64,000 nucleotides of DNA from Tianweitania sp. UT-5YL-CI-8 (lineage in GTDB: Bacteria > Pseudomonadota > Alphaproteobacteria > Rhizobiales > Rhizobiaceae), in assembly GCF_030010215.1 (NCBI RefSeq), contig NZ_JASCRR010000002.1, positions 310,001-374,000 on the forward strand. The letters run 5' to 3'. Below, in pieces: positions 16,765-26,096 of this stretch (its first letter is position 1; every line of letters begins with the position of its first letter). Both the position numbers and the translations under genes were made by a program. The notes beneath the pieces are model-generated. The model did no database searches and was not told the origin of the DNA. It saw only the letters and a program-made list of their open reading frames with translations.

Positions 16765-18648
16765 ATGACGCTACGCCGGATGACGAGATTTGCCCCCGCC
16801 GCCATCGCCGCCGTGTTTTTCATCAGTCCCATCGTCGCCCATGCCCAGGATGAATGGCACACGTCCTCGTCGCTGATGGGCGAGTCCAAATACGGCCAGG
16901 ACTTCAAGCACTACGACTACGTCAACCCGGACGCGCCGAAGGGCGGCACGCTGAACAGCGTCGTGCAAGGCACCTTCGACAGCTTCAACCCGTATATCGT
17001 GCGCGGCACGCCGGGCGCGGGCTTCGCTCCGTTCGGCGGAGGACTGATCTACGATACGCTGATGGAGCAGTCGGTCGACGAGCCGAGCGTCAGCCACCCG
17101 CTGATTGCCGAGGCGTTCAAATATCCGGACGACTATTCGTCGGCCACCTACCGGCTGAACCCCGCCGCCAAATGGCATGACGGCCAGCCGGTAACCACCG
17201 ACGACGTCATCTGGTCGTTCCAGGTGCTAAAGGCGAATAGCCCATACTATAGCCGCTACTACGAAAACGTGACCGAGGCGGTCGCGGTCGGCGACAACCA
17301 GGTCGAGTTCCGTTTCGACCAGAAGGGCAATCGCGAACTGCCCAAAATCCTTGGTGATCTTGTCGTCCTGCCCAAGCACTGGTGGGAAGGCACCGATGCC
17401 AAGGGCAAGAAGCGCGACGTCACCCAGCCAACGCTTGAGCCGCCGCTCGGCTCGGGTCCTTACAAGATCGCAAGTTTCCGGCCCGGCCAGGAAATAGTCT
17501 GGGAGCGCGTCAAGGATTATTGGGGACAGAAGGTGCCGGTGAAGGTCGGCCGCGAGAACTTCGACAAGCGCCGCTACACCTACATCCTAGATTCCAACGC
17601 TGCCTTCCAGGCCTTCACCAAGGGGGGGCTGGAAGACATCGAAGTCGAGATGAGCGCGCGCGACTGGATGACCAAATACAAATTCCCGGCGCTCGATGCC
17701 GGCGACGTCATCAAGAAGGAGTTCAAGGCGACAGCCTCGGCCAATTTCCAGGGCTTCGTTTTGAACACGCGCCGCCCGCTGTTTGCGGACCGGAACGTCC
17801 GAAAGGCGCTGACACTGGCCTACGACTTTGAGACGTTAAACCGCACCATGTCGTTCGGTCTCAACAAGCGGGTGAACAGCTATTTCGTCGGCGGCGATCT
17901 CGCTTCGCGCGGACTGCCGGAAGGCAAGGAACTGGAAATTCTCAGCCAGTATAAGGACCAGCTTCCGCCGGAGGTCTTCACTGAACCGTTCACGCTGCCG
18001 GTCTATGCCGAGCCCAAGGATGAGCGCGCCAATCTGCAGGCCGCTGTCAAGGCGTTCGGGGACGCAGGCTGGCACATCAAGAACGGCCGGATGACCAACG
18101 ACAAGACCGGGCAAGCATTCGAGTATGAAATACTGTCGGCCAACGAGGCATCGGAAGCCACGATCAACTATTACATCAGCTCGCTGCGCAAGATCGGCGT
18201 CACCGCGCGATTGAGGCTGGTCGATCCGACGCAGTATCTCAATCGGATCAACAATTTCGATTTCGACTCCATCATCATGCCGCTGTCGCAGTCGGACTCG
18301 CCGGGCAACGAGCAGCGTGACTACTGGTCTTCCAAGACCGCCGACGTGCCAGGCTCGCGCAACTATTCCGGCATTAAAAACCCTGTGATCGACGCCTTGG
18401 TCGACCGCGTCATCTTCGCCACCGACCGCGAGGATCTCGTTGCCGCCACCCGCGCGCTCGACAGGGCTTTGCTGTGGAATTACTACGTCGTTCCGCAGTT
18501 CACCCGCGACACGCAGTGGCTGGCCGTGTGGAACAAGTTCGGCATTCCGGACAAGCAGCCAAGCTATGTGGGCGCCGACATCGAGTCCTGGTGGATCGAC
18601 GTCGAGAAGGAAAAAGTGCTGGCGTCGAAATACAGGAGCCAGAATTGA
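16765..18648 (+). CDS. yejA: Extracellular solute-binding protein 1 (YejA-like)
   Basis: 627-residue family 5 binding protein of a peptide/microcin C-type ABC importer. A Sec signal peptide (RRMTRFAPAAIAAVFF... ending AHAQ) covers about residues 1-30. The body has SBP_bac_5 blocks: YDYVNPDAPKGGTLN, AKWHDGQPVTTDDVIWSF, LGSGPYKIASFRPGQ and RKALTLAYDFETLN. The ATG at 16765 has GAGAGGAAGAGA just upstream. It is the first gene of the yej operon; the next gene, also a YejA-like binding protein, starts 2 bp after its stop. Confidence 0.94.
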   Translation: MTLRRMTRFAPAAIAAVFFISPIVAHAQDEWHTSSSLMGESKYGQDFKHYDYVNPDAPKGGTLNSVVQGTFDSFNPYIVRGTPGAGFAPFGGGLIYDTLMEQSVDEPSVSHPLIAEAFKYPDDYSSATYRLNPAAKWHDGQPVTTDDVIWSFQVLKANSPYYSRYYENVTEAVAVGDNQVEFRFDQKGNRELPKILGDLVVLPKHWWEGTDAKGKKRDVTQPTLEPPLGSGPYKIASFRPGQEIVWERVKDYWGQKVPVKVGRENFDKRRYTYILDSNAAFQAFTKGGLEDIEVEMSARDWMTKYKFPALDAGDVIKKEFKATASANFQGFVLNTRRPLFADRNVRKALTLAYDFETLNRTMSFGLNKRVNSYFVGGDLASRGLPEGKELEILSQYKDQLPPEVFTEPFTLPVYAEPKDERANLQAAVKAFGDAGWHIKNGRMTNDKTGQAFEYEILSANEASEATINYYISSLRKIGVTARLRLVDPTQYLNRINNFDFDSIIMPLSQSDSPGNEQRDYWSSKTADVPGSRNYSGIKNPVIDALVDRVIFATDREDLVAATRALDRALLWNYYVVPQFTRDTQWLAVWNKFGIPDKQPSYVGADIESWWIDVEKEKVLASKYRSQN

Positions 18649-18650
18649 CC

Positions 18651-20510
18651 ATGCGGCTGCCGCGGCGACAGTTTCTGGCGCTCGCGGCCTCCGCGATTGC
18701 CGCACCGGCGATCCCGGCCTTTGCCGAAAGCCCAACGAAGACGAAGCTGCACGGACTGTCGGCGTTCGGCGATCTGAAATACCCCGCCGACTTCTCGCAT
18801 TTCGACTATGCGAGCCCGGAAGCGCCCAAGGGTGGGCGCTTCGTGTTCTCGGTGCCGTATTGGTATTTCAACCAGAGCCCGCTGACCTTCAACACGCTCA
18901 ACACCTTCGTGGCGCGCGGCGATGCGCCGCCGCGCATGGAGATGTGCTACGATTCCTTGATGACCCGCGCCCTTGACGAGCCGGACGCGGTCTACGGGCT
19001 CCTGGCGGAAAGCGTTGTTATCAGTGAGGACCGCAACAGCTTCGAATTTACACTGCGCCCCGAAGCCCGCTTCCACGACGGCACGCCGCTGACCGCCGAG
19101 GACGCGGCGTTCTCCTTCACCATTTTCAAGGAGAAGGGCCACCCCAGCCTGGCGCTGCCGCTGTTGCGGCTCGAAAAAGCCGAGGCGCTTAATCCGCGCA
19201 CCCTGCGCCTGACCTTCGACGGCAAGCAGTCGGCGCGCACCGTTCTCGATGCAGTGACCTTCCCGCTGGTCTCCAAGGCCTTTTTCGACGCCACGCCCTT
19301 CGACGGCGCCAGCATGAAGCCCGTGCTTGGATCGGGCCCCTATAAGGTCGGTCGCGTGCAGCCGGGCCAATCGATCGACTATGAGCGCGTAACAGATTAT
19401 TGGGCCGCCGATCTTCCGGTAAACCGGGGCACCAATCACTTCGACACGATCCGCATCGAATTCTACCAGGATCGCCAGGCAGCCTTCGAGGCCTTCAAGA
19501 AAGGCGATATCCTGCAAAGGCAGGAATTCACATCCCGGCTGTGGGCGACCGGCTATGATTTTCCCGCACTCAACGAGGGCAAGGTTATCCGCCGCGACTT
19601 CGACGGCGAGAAGCGGCCTTCCATGCAGGCCTGCGCCCTCAACCAGCGGCGCGAGCGCTTCAGGGATCGCCGGGTGCGCGAAGCGATCGCGATCTGCTTC
19701 GATTTCGAATGGACCAAGCGCAACCTGTTCTACGATTCCTACGAACGCTCGCAGTCCAGTTTCGAAAAGTCCGACTATCGCGCCGATGGTCCGCCCTCGC
19801 CGGCCGAGTTGGAATTGCTCGAACCGTTTCGCGGACAGTTGCCCGACACGGCCTTTGGCGAAGCCGTGATCCAGCCGGTCTCGGATGGCAGCGGTCGAGA
19901 CCGCAAGCTTCTCGGCGCCGCCTCCAAGCTGCTTGCCGACGCCGGATGGAAACGCGACGGGTCGTTCGTGCGCAACGCGGCGGGACAACCGCTGACACTG
20001 GAACTGCTGGTCGACGACGAAGGGTTTGTCCGCATCTTTTCGCCATGGGTCGGCAATATGCGCGCCATCGGCATCGACGCATCGGTGCGGCTGGTCGATT
20101 CCACGCAATACAATGCCCGCCAGAACAGTTTCGACTTCGACCTGATTTCCATGGCGTTGTCCTTTTCGGCAAGCCCGACGCGGGACGAGTTGGACGGCAT
20201 CTTCCATTCGCGTTCCGCTGGACTGGAAGGGTCGCGCAATTTCCCAGGCACCGCCGATCCCGCTATCGACGCCCTCGTCGATGCCGTTGGGCGCGCGCAG
20301 GACAGGGAAACGCTGACGATTGCCATGCGCGCGCTCGATCGGGCCTTGCGCGCCCGGCTCGACTGGATTCCAAATTGGTTTTCGGCGAATCACCGTGTTG
20401 CCTATTGGGACATGTTCGGCTTCAAGGAGCCGAAGCCCGACTTCGGCTTTCCCGTCGAGGCGCTCTGGTGGTTCGACAAGGATAAGGCGGCGGCGATTGG
20501 CAAGGCTTGA
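18651..20510 (+). CDS. Extracellular solute-binding protein 2 (YejA-like, Tat signal)
   Basis: 619-residue paralogue of the preceding protein, sharing YASPEAPKGG, LGSGPYKVGRVQPGQSIDYE and the DYW(A/G)xxxPVxxGxxxFD region. It differs at the N terminus: PRRQFLALAASAIAAPAIPAFA carries a twin-arginine motif, so it is probably exported folded by Tat while its neighbour uses Sec. Two binding proteins sharing one permease suggest different ligands or affinities. Ligands cannot be predicted from sequence; microcin C-like or murein/oligopeptides are the family choices. The gap to yejB is 46 bp. Confidence 0.92.
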   Translation: MRLPRRQFLALAASAIAAPAIPAFAESPTKTKLHGLSAFGDLKYPADFSHFDYASPEAPKGGRFVFSVPYWYFNQSPLTFNTLNTFVARGDAPPRMEMCYDSLMTRALDEPDAVYGLLAESVVISEDRNSFEFTLRPEARFHDGTPLTAEDAAFSFTIFKEKGHPSLALPLLRLEKAEALNPRTLRLTFDGKQSARTVLDAVTFPLVSKAFFDATPFDGASMKPVLGSGPYKVGRVQPGQSIDYERVTDYWAADLPVNRGTNHFDTIRIEFYQDRQAAFEAFKKGDILQRQEFTSRLWATGYDFPALNEGKVIRRDFDGEKRPSMQACALNQRRERFRDRRVREAIAICFDFEWTKRNLFYDSYERSQSSFEKSDYRADGPPSPAELELLEPFRGQLPDTAFGEAVIQPVSDGSGRDRKLLGAASKLLADAGWKRDGSFVRNAAGQPLTLELLVDDEGFVRIFSPWVGNMRAIGIDASVRLVDSTQYNARQNSFDFDLISMALSFSASPTRDELDGIFHSRSAGLEGSRNFPGTADPAIDALVDAVGRAQDRETLTIAMRALDRALRARLDWIPNWFSANHRVAYWDMFGFKEPKPDFGFPVEALWWFDKDKAAAIGKA

Positions 20511-20556
20511 AAACGAGATGATGCGTTCCCTCCTTCGGACCGGGGGGCTCTGAGCC

Positions 20557-21669
20557 TTGGGCGCCTATATCCTTCGCCGATTGCTTTTGATGATCCCGAC
20601 GCTGTTCGGCATCATGGCGATCTCGTTCGTGGTGATACAATTCGCGCCGGGCGGTCCCGTCGAGCGTGTTCTCGCGCAACTGTCAGGTCAGGGCGGCGAC
20701 GCAGGCGACCGGCTTTCCGGCGGCGGCAGCCCGGACGCAGGCGTCACCGCCAATCCGGGAGGCGGTGCCGGGGCGGAGACATCCTCGCGCTATCGCGGCG
20801 CGCAGGGCCTCGACCCGGAATTCATCAAGCGGCTGGAGGTTCAGTTCGGCTTCGACAAGCCGCCGCTGGAGCGTTTCCTGAAGATGCTGTGGGACTATGC
20901 GCGCTTCGATTTCGGCCAAAGCTATTTCCGCGACATCTCCGTGCTCGACCTGATCATCGAGAAAATGCCGGTCTCGGTGTCGCTCGGTCTCTGGATCACG
21001 CTGATTTCCTATGCGATTTCCATCCCCCTCGGCATCCGCAAGGCGGTCAAGGACGGCTCGGCGTTCGACGTCTGGACCAGCGGCGTCGTCATCGTCGGAT
21101 ACGCCATTCCGGGCTTCCTGTTCGCAATCCTCTTGATGGTGCTGTTTGCCGGCGGCTCGTTCTTCGACTGGTTCCCGCTGCGCGGCCTCACCTCCGAAAA
21201 TTGGGAACAACTATCCTGGCCGGCCCGCATCCTTGACTATTTCTGGCACCTGACCCTGCCGCTGACGGCGATGGTGCTGTCGGCCTTCGCCACCACGACG
21301 CTTCTGACCAAGAACTCCTTCCTCGATGAAATCCGCAAGCAATATGTCGTCACCGCCCGCGCCAAAGGTCTTTCCGAGCGGCGGGTGCTCTACGGCCATG
21401 TCTTCCGCAACGCCATGCTGATCATCATCGCGGGCTTTCCCGGCGCCTTCATCTCAGCCTTCTTCACCGGTTCGCTGCTGATCGAGAACATCTTCTCGCT
21501 CGACGGGCTGGGCCTGCTCGGCTTCCGCTCAGTGCTTGACCGCGACTATCCGGTGGTGTTCGCCAACCTCTACATCATGTCGCTCATCGGCCTGTTCATC
21601 GGCCTCGTCTCCGACCTGACCTACACCAAGATCGATCCCCGCATCGACTTCGACCGGAGGGATGTCTGA
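20557..21669 (+). CDS. yejB: ABC transporter permease YejB
   Basis: 370-residue inner-membrane permease, starting with TTG at 20557. About six TM helices; the first is [24 protein letters not shown] long Gly-rich periplasmic insert (about 45-75) is typical of YejB. The EAA loop that contacts the ATPase reads [21 protein letters not shown]. With YejE it forms the channel for the substrates captured by the two YejA proteins. Its TGA overlaps the ATG of yejE by one base (TGATG), so translation is coupled. Confidence 0.95.
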   Translation: MGAYILRRLLLMIPTLFGIMAISFVVIQFAPGGPVERVLAQLSGQGGDAGDRLSGGGSPDAGVTANPGGGAGAETSSRYRGAQGLDPEFIKRLEVQFGFDKPPLERFLKMLWDYARFDFGQSYFRDISVLDLIIEKMPVSVSLGLWITLISYAISIPLGIRKAVKDGSAFDVWTSGVVIVGYAIPGFLFAILLMVLFAGGSFFDWFPLRGLTSENWEQLSWPARILDYFWHLTLPLTAMVLSAFATTTLLTKNSFLDEIRKQYVVTARAKGLSERRVLYGHVFRNAMLIIIAGFPGAFISAFFTGSLLIENIFSLDGLGLLGFRSVLDRDYPVVFANLYIMSLIGLFIGLVSDLTYTKIDPRIDFDRRDV

Positions 21670-22802
21670 TGTCGGCGGTGGATGTCGCTCCTGAGGCGGT
21701 GAAACGGCCCTGGCTGTCGCCGCTCAACATACGGCGCTGGCAGAGCTTCAAGGCCAACCGGCGCGGCTACTGGTCGCTGTGGATTTTCCTGTTTCTCTTC
21801 GTTTTGACGCTGTTTTCCGAGTTCGTCGCCAACGACCGGCCGGTCCTGGTTTCCTATAAAGGGGAAATCCTGTTTCCGGTTCTCGTGGATTATCCGGAGG
21901 AGAAATTCGGCGGCTTCTACGCCGTGACCGACTATCGCGATCCTATCATTCAGGACGAGATCGAATCGAATGGCTGGATGCTGTGGCCCTTGGTGCGCTA
22001 CTCCTACCGCACGGTGAACACCGCGATCCCGGAGGCCGCGCCTGCGAAACCGTCCTGGATGTACGACAAGCAGACGCGCTGCCAACGCCTGCCGCAGGGT
22101 GTCGACGATCCCAACTGCGTCATCGGCAACTGGAACTGGCTCGGCACCGATGACCAGGCGCGCGACGTGCTGGCGCGCGTGCTCTACGGTTTCCGCATCT
22201 CCGTGCTGTTCGGCCTGACGCTGACCATCGGTTCGGCTTTGGTCGGTATCTCGGCCGGCGCAGTGCAAGGTTATTTCGGCGGCTGGGTCGACCTGCTGTT
22301 CCAGCGTTTCATCGAAATCTGGTCCGCCATTCCGGTGCTCTATCTGCTGCTCATCGTGGCCGCTATCCTGCCGCCGGGCTTCTTTATCCTGCTCGGACTG
22401 ATGCTTCTTTTCTCGTGGGTGGCCTTTGTCGGCGTGGTGCGCGCCGAGTTCCTGCGCGCCCGCAACTTCGAATATGTCAACGCCGCCCGCGCGCTCGGCG
22501 TGCCGAACAGAACCATCATGTACCGCCACATGCTGCCCAATGCGATGGTCGCGACGTTGACCTTCCTGCCCTTCATCCTGAACAGTTCGATCACCACGCT
22601 GACATCGCTCGACTTCCTTGGTTTCGGCCTGCCGCCCGGCTCGGCTTCACTCGGCGAACTGCTCAAGCAGGGTCAGCGCAACCTCAACGCGCCATGGCTC
22701 GGCCTGTCCGGCTTCGTGGTCATCTCGATCATGCTGTCGCTGCTGATCTTCGTCGGCGAAGCCACCCGCGATGCCTTCGACCCGCGGAAGACGTTCAAAT
22801 GA
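21669..22802 (+). CDS. yejE: ABC transporter permease YejE
   Basis: 377-residue permease partner of YejB. It has an N-terminal cytosolic stretch, TM1 at about 37-58, a large periplasmic domain (about 60-165) with the YejE blocks FGGFYAVTDYRDP and GTDDQARDVLARVLYGFRIS, then a five-helix BPD_transp_1 domain. The EAA motif is VNAARALGVPNRTIMYRHML. The stop TGA at 22800-22802 overlaps an ATG (22799) that I interpret as the ancestral start of yejF, now separated from yejF by vapBC. Confidence 0.95.
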   Translation: MSAVDVAPEAVKRPWLSPLNIRRWQSFKANRRGYWSLWIFLFLFVLTLFSEFVANDRPVLVSYKGEILFPVLVDYPEEKFGGFYAVTDYRDPIIQDEIESNGWMLWPLVRYSYRTVNTAIPEAAPAKPSWMYDKQTRCQRLPQGVDDPNCVIGNWNWLGTDDQARDVLARVLYGFRISVLFGLTLTIGSALVGISAGAVQGYFGGWVDLLFQRFIEIWSAIPVLYLLLIVAAILPPGFFILLGLMLLFSWVAFVGVVRAEFLRARNFEYVNAARALGVPNRTIMYRHMLPNAMVATLTFLPFILNSSITTLTSLDFLGFGLPPGSASLGELLKQGQRNLNAPWLGLSGFVVISIMLSLLIFVGEATRDAFDPRKTFK

Positions 22803-22816
22803 CCGGGGCCGCATGG

Positions 22817-22822
22817 TATAAT
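22817..22822 (+). promoter_or_regulatory. Consensus -10 element upstream of vapBC
   Basis: A perfect TATAAT, rare in such GC-rich DNA, lies 30 bp before the vapB ATG inside the inserted segment. The -35 candidate 17 bp upstream (GTTCAA) is weak. It suggests that vapBC, and perhaps yejF behind it, can be transcribed independently of the yej promoter. Confidence 0.5.
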
Positions 22823-22851
22823 CCTGGCAATCTTCTACCCTGGAGGTTGTC

Positions 22852-23100
22852 ATGGGCATGAACATCAAGAGCGAAAAAGCGCAGCGCCTTGCCAAGCAGC
22901 TCGCCGCCGAGACCGGCCTGAGCATGACGGCGGCCATCGAACAGGCGCTGGAAGCCGAGATTCAGCGTCTGCACAGCCAGCGCGATGTGGCGGAGCGGAA
23001 ACGTAAGCTGCGGGAACTTCTGGACTCCATTCCCCCGCCCCCGCCCGGCGTGACGAGTGACCATTCGGACCTCTACAACGAATGGGGATTGCCGAAATGA
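22852..23100 (+). CDS. vapB: VapB-type antitoxin
   Basis: 82-residue antitoxin of the PSK/Rv0623-like VapB group. MNIKSEKAQRLAKQLAAETG and LSMTAAIEQALEAEI give the ribbon-helix-helix DNA-binding half; the acidic and aromatic tail (HSDLYNEWGLPK) is the likely toxin-binding part. GGAGG is 5 nt before the ATG at 22852; an alternative ATG lies two codons in. Its TGA overlaps the vapC ATG (ATGA). It should repress its own promoter with VapC. The insertion between yejE and yejF is unusual. Confidence 0.92.
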   Translation: MGMNIKSEKAQRLAKQLAAETGLSMTAAIEQALEAEIQRLHSQRDVAERKRKLRELLDSIPPPPPGVTSDHSDLYNEWGLPK

Positions 23101-23489
23101 TTGTGGATGCATCGGCAATCCTGGCCATATTGCTGAAGGAACCCGAGGAAAAACGGTTTGCGGACGTCCTTTCGGAGTTTCCCGAGAAGGTGGCGCTGTC
23201 GCCGGTAAACTATCTGGAAGTTGCCATTCGCGTGGATCGCGGGGATATGCCCGAGGCTTCCGAGCGTCTCGATGCAATCCTATCCAACATGAATGTCGCC
23301 GTGGTCGATGTCACACCCGAGCAGACGCGACTTGCGCGGGAGGCCTATCAGGCCTTCGGCAAGGGCAATCACAAAGCCAAGCTCAATCTCGGCGACTGTT
23401 TCGCCTATGCGCTGTCCAAGGCGCGCCGCCAGCCCCTGCTGTTCAAGGGCGACGATTTCCGCATGACCGATATCGAGGCCGCCCTTTGA
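23097..23489 (+). CDS. vapC: VapC toxin (PIN-domain ribonuclease)
   Basis: 130-residue PIN-domain endoribonuclease; VapC toxins cleave tRNA or the 23S sarcin-ricin loop when not bound by VapB. Four acidic active-site residues are visible: Asp4 in MIVDASA, Glu41 in NYLEVAIR, Asp100 in LNLGDCFAYALS, and Asp119/120 in FKGDDF. All look intact, so the toxin is probably functional. It overlaps vapB by 4 bp at the start (ATGA) and overlaps the TTG start of yejF by 3 bp at the end (TTGA), tying transporter ATPase translation to toxin translation. Confidence 0.94.
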   Translation: MIVDASAILAILLKEPEEKRFADVLSEFPEKVALSPVNYLEVAIRVDRGDMPEASERLDAILSNMNVAVVDVTPEQTRLAREAYQAFGKGNHKAKLNLGDCFAYALSKARRQPLLFKGDDFRMTDIEAAL

Positions 23490-25114
23490 CCTCTCCTTTG
23501 CTTTCCGTTCGCGAGCTGTCGGTGGCTTTTGCTCAGGGCGGCAAGGTCTCGACCGCCGTCGACCGCATCTCCTTCGACATCGGTGAGGGCGAAACCGTGG
23601 CCCTTGTCGGCGAATCTGGCTCCGGCAAGTCGGTCTCGGCCTTGTCGGTCCTGAAGCTCCTGCCCTATCCGGCGGCCAGCCATCCCAGCGGGCAAATTCT
23701 GTTTCGCGGCACCGACCTGTTGTCGGCTGACGAAAAGACCTTGCGTGCCGTGCGCGGCAACAAGGTCACCATGATCTTCCAGGAGCCGATGACCTCGCTC
23801 AATCCGCTGCATACCATCGAGCAGCAGATCGTCGAGGTGTTGCGGCTGCATCAGGGCATGGGCGACAAACAGGCCAAGGCGCGCACGCTGGAACTGCTCA
23901 AGGAAGTCGGCATCCGCGACCCCGAAAAGCGCCTCGACGCCTTCCCACACCAGCTTTCGGGCGGGCAGCGGCAGCGCGTCATGATCGCCATGGCGCTGGC
24001 CAACGAGCCGGCGCTGTTGATCGCCGACGAGCCAACGACCGCGCTCGACGTGACGGTGCAGGCACAGATTCTCGAACTGCTTGCCAATCTCAAGGCGAAG
24101 AAGGGCATGTCGATGCTCTTCATCACCCATGACCTCGGCATCGTGCGCAAGATCGCCGACCGCGTCTGCGTGATGACCAAGGGCAAGATCGTCGAGACCG
24201 GACCGACGAAGGAAATCTTTGCCAATCCGCAGCACGAATACACCCGCCATTTGTTGGCAGCCGAGCCCAAGGGCAAGCCGCCGGCCAGCGACACCTCCGC
24301 CAAGCCTGTGATGGAAGGCAAGGACGTCAAGGTCTGGTTCCCGATCCGGCAGGGGTTCCTGCGCCGCACGGTCGATCATGTGAAGGCCGTCGACGGCATC
24401 GACGTCATTGTCCGCGCCGGCCAGACGCTCGGCGTCGTCGGCGAATCCGGCTCCGGCAAGACGACGCTGGGGCTCGCTCTGTCGCGCATGATCTCGTCCA
24501 AGGGGCGCATCAGCTTCGAGGGCCGCGACATCAATGCGCTGACCTTCAACGAGATGCGGCCGCTGCGCAGCGAGTTGCAGATCGTCTTCCAGGATCCGTT
24601 TGGGTCGCTTAGTCCGCGCATGTCGGTGTCGGAGATCATCGAGGAAGGGCTGAAAATCCACGAGCCGCAGTTGAAGGCTGCCGCGCGCGACGCGCATGTC
24701 ATCGATGTGCTGCGCGAAGTCGGCCTCGACCCCGCGACCCGCTTCCGCTACCCACACGAATTTTCCGGTGGCCAGCGCCAGCGCATCGCCATTGCGCGGG
24801 CAATGGTGCTCAAACCGCGCTTCGTCATGCTGGACGAGCCGACCTCGGCGCTTGATATGAGCGTGCAGGCGCAGGTGGTCGACCTTTTGCGCAACCTGCA
24901 GGCCAAGCACGATCTCGCCTATCTCTTCATCAGCCACGACCTGAAGGTGGTGCGCGCGCTCGCCAATGAGGTGATCGTGATGCGCAACGGGCAGGTGGTG
25001 GAAGCCGGCCCCTCCGAGCAGATATTCCAGGCGCCGCAGACCGACTACACCAAGGCGCTGATTTCGGCGGCGTTCAAGATCGAAGCGGCGCCCACGGGTG
25101 TCGTCAGCGAGTAG
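23486..25114 (+). CDS. yejF: Microcin C-type ABC transporter ATP-binding protein YejF
   Basis: 542-residue double ATPase. The first nucleotide-binding domain (about 5-255) has Walker A GESGSGKS at 42-49 and signature LSGGQRQR; the second (about 275-530) has GESGSGKTT and FSGGQRQR. Both Walker B/D-loop regions (LIADEPTTALD, VMLDEPTSALD) are intact. I start it at TTG 23486 (MTSPLLSVRELSVAF) because this matches the usual YejF N terminus and overlaps the vapC stop as TTGA. It powers the YejB/YejE channel. It is separated from yejE by the vapBC insertion. Confidence 0.95.
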   Translation: MTSPLLSVRELSVAFAQGGKVSTAVDRISFDIGEGETVALVGESGSGKSVSALSVLKLLPYPAASHPSGQILFRGTDLLSADEKTLRAVRGNKVTMIFQEPMTSLNPLHTIEQQIVEVLRLHQGMGDKQAKARTLELLKEVGIRDPEKRLDAFPHQLSGGQRQRVMIAMALANEPALLIADEPTTALDVTVQAQILELLANLKAKKGMSMLFITHDLGIVRKIADRVCVMTKGKIVETGPTKEIFANPQHEYTRHLLAAEPKGKPPASDTSAKPVMEGKDVKVWFPIRQGFLRRTVDHVKAVDGIDVIVRAGQTLGVVGESGSGKTTLGLALSRMISSKGRISFEGRDINALTFNEMRPLRSELQIVFQDPFGSLSPRMSVSEIIEEGLKIHEPQLKAAARDAHVIDVLREVGLDPATRFRYPHEFSGGQRQRIAIARAMVLKPRFVMLDEPTSALDMSVQAQVVDLLRNLQAKHDLAYLFISHDLKVVRALANEVIVMRNGQVVEAGPSEQIFQAPQTDYTKALISAAFKIEAAPTGVVSE

Positions 25115-25131
25115 ATAAAAGCAGGCATAAA

Positions 25132-26073
25132 ATGAAAAAAGGGCGGATTCTTCTCTCGGTGACCGGCTTCAACCCGCAGCGGTGGTACGAGTTGCTTTCA
25201 GCGGAACGGGACGTGGTGCTGGAGCCGAACGGCCCAGCCGATCCTGAGATCACATACGCGGTGGTCTGGAAGCAGAAGCCGGGCATCCTGGCGCAACTGC
25301 CCAATCTGCGCGCGATCTTTTCCATCGGCGCCGGCGTCGACCATATCTTCAACGACACGAGGCTGCCCGACGCTCCCATCGTGCGCGTGGTCGCCGACAA
25401 TCTGAGCCGGCATATGGTGGAATATGTCGTCTGGCGGGTAATGGACCATCACCGGCAAGGGATGCTCTATCGTTCGCAGCAGGCAAAGAAGATCTGGCGC
25501 GAACCGCCTCAGCGGACTGCGCAGGATATCTCCGTAGGCATCATGGGCCTTGGAAGCCTGGGCCTCGCTGCTGCGAACGCTCTGAAGACGCTCGGTTTTC
25601 AAACCAATGGCTGGAGCCGTACCGAGAAACAGGTCGACGGCATCACCACATTCCATGGCGACTCCGGGTTGATCCCCTTCCTCAACGCAACCGATATTCT
25701 GGTGGTCCTGCTGCCGCTGACACCGGCGACGAAAGGGATCATCAATTACGGACTGCTGAAGCACCTGCGGCGCCGCAACGGGCTGGGCGGGGCGGTGCTG
25801 ATCAATGCCGGGCGCGGGCGGCTGCAGAAGGATGACGACATCCTGCGCGCGCTGGAGGATGGTACGTTGAAGGAAGCCAGCCTCGACGTCTTCGAGGTCG
25901 AGCCGCTACCCAAGACGAGCGGGCTGTGGAACAATCCCAAGGTCTTCGTGACGCCGCACGCGGCGGCGACTTCAGACCCAGCTCATCTGGTCGGACCCAT
26001 GCTCAGGCAGATGGACGCTTTCGAGCGCGGAGAGCCGCTGGAGAATGTGGTCGATCGCGACGCAGGATATTGA
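25132..26073 (+). CDS. ghrA: Glyoxylate/hydroxypyruvate reductase A
   Basis: 313-residue D-2-hydroxyacid dehydrogenase of the GhrA branch. NAD(P)-binding glycine motif GIMGLGSLGLAAANAL with NGWSRTEK (Ser/Arg after the second strand favour NADPH). Catalytic Arg in INAGRGRL, Glu in DVFEVEPLP and His in TPHAAATS. It reduces glyoxylate and hydroxypyruvate in the cytoplasm. It follows yejF after 17 bp on the same strand, possibly read through from it. A second, distinct family member lies at 39283. Confidence 0.93.
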   Translation: MKKGRILLSVTGFNPQRWYELLSAERDVVLEPNGPADPEITYAVVWKQKPGILAQLPNLRAIFSIGAGVDHIFNDTRLPDAPIVRVVADNLSRHMVEYVVWRVMDHHRQGMLYRSQQAKKIWREPPQRTAQDISVGIMGLGSLGLAAANALKTLGFQTNGWSRTEKQVDGITTFHGDSGLIPFLNATDILVVLLPLTPATKGIINYGLLKHLRRRNGLGGAVLINAGRGRLQKDDDILRALEDGTLKEASLDVFEVEPLPKTSGLWNNPKVFVTPHAAATSDPAHLVGPMLRQMDAFERGEPLENVVDRDAGY

Positions 26074-26096
26074 TCCTCGCGCTGCTGTCAAACGCG

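Noticed and set aside
22852-23489. vapBC as part of a larger mobile island
   Set aside because: No integrase, transposase, att-type repeat beyond 5 bp, or tRNA lies around; the inserted segment is only the TA pair.
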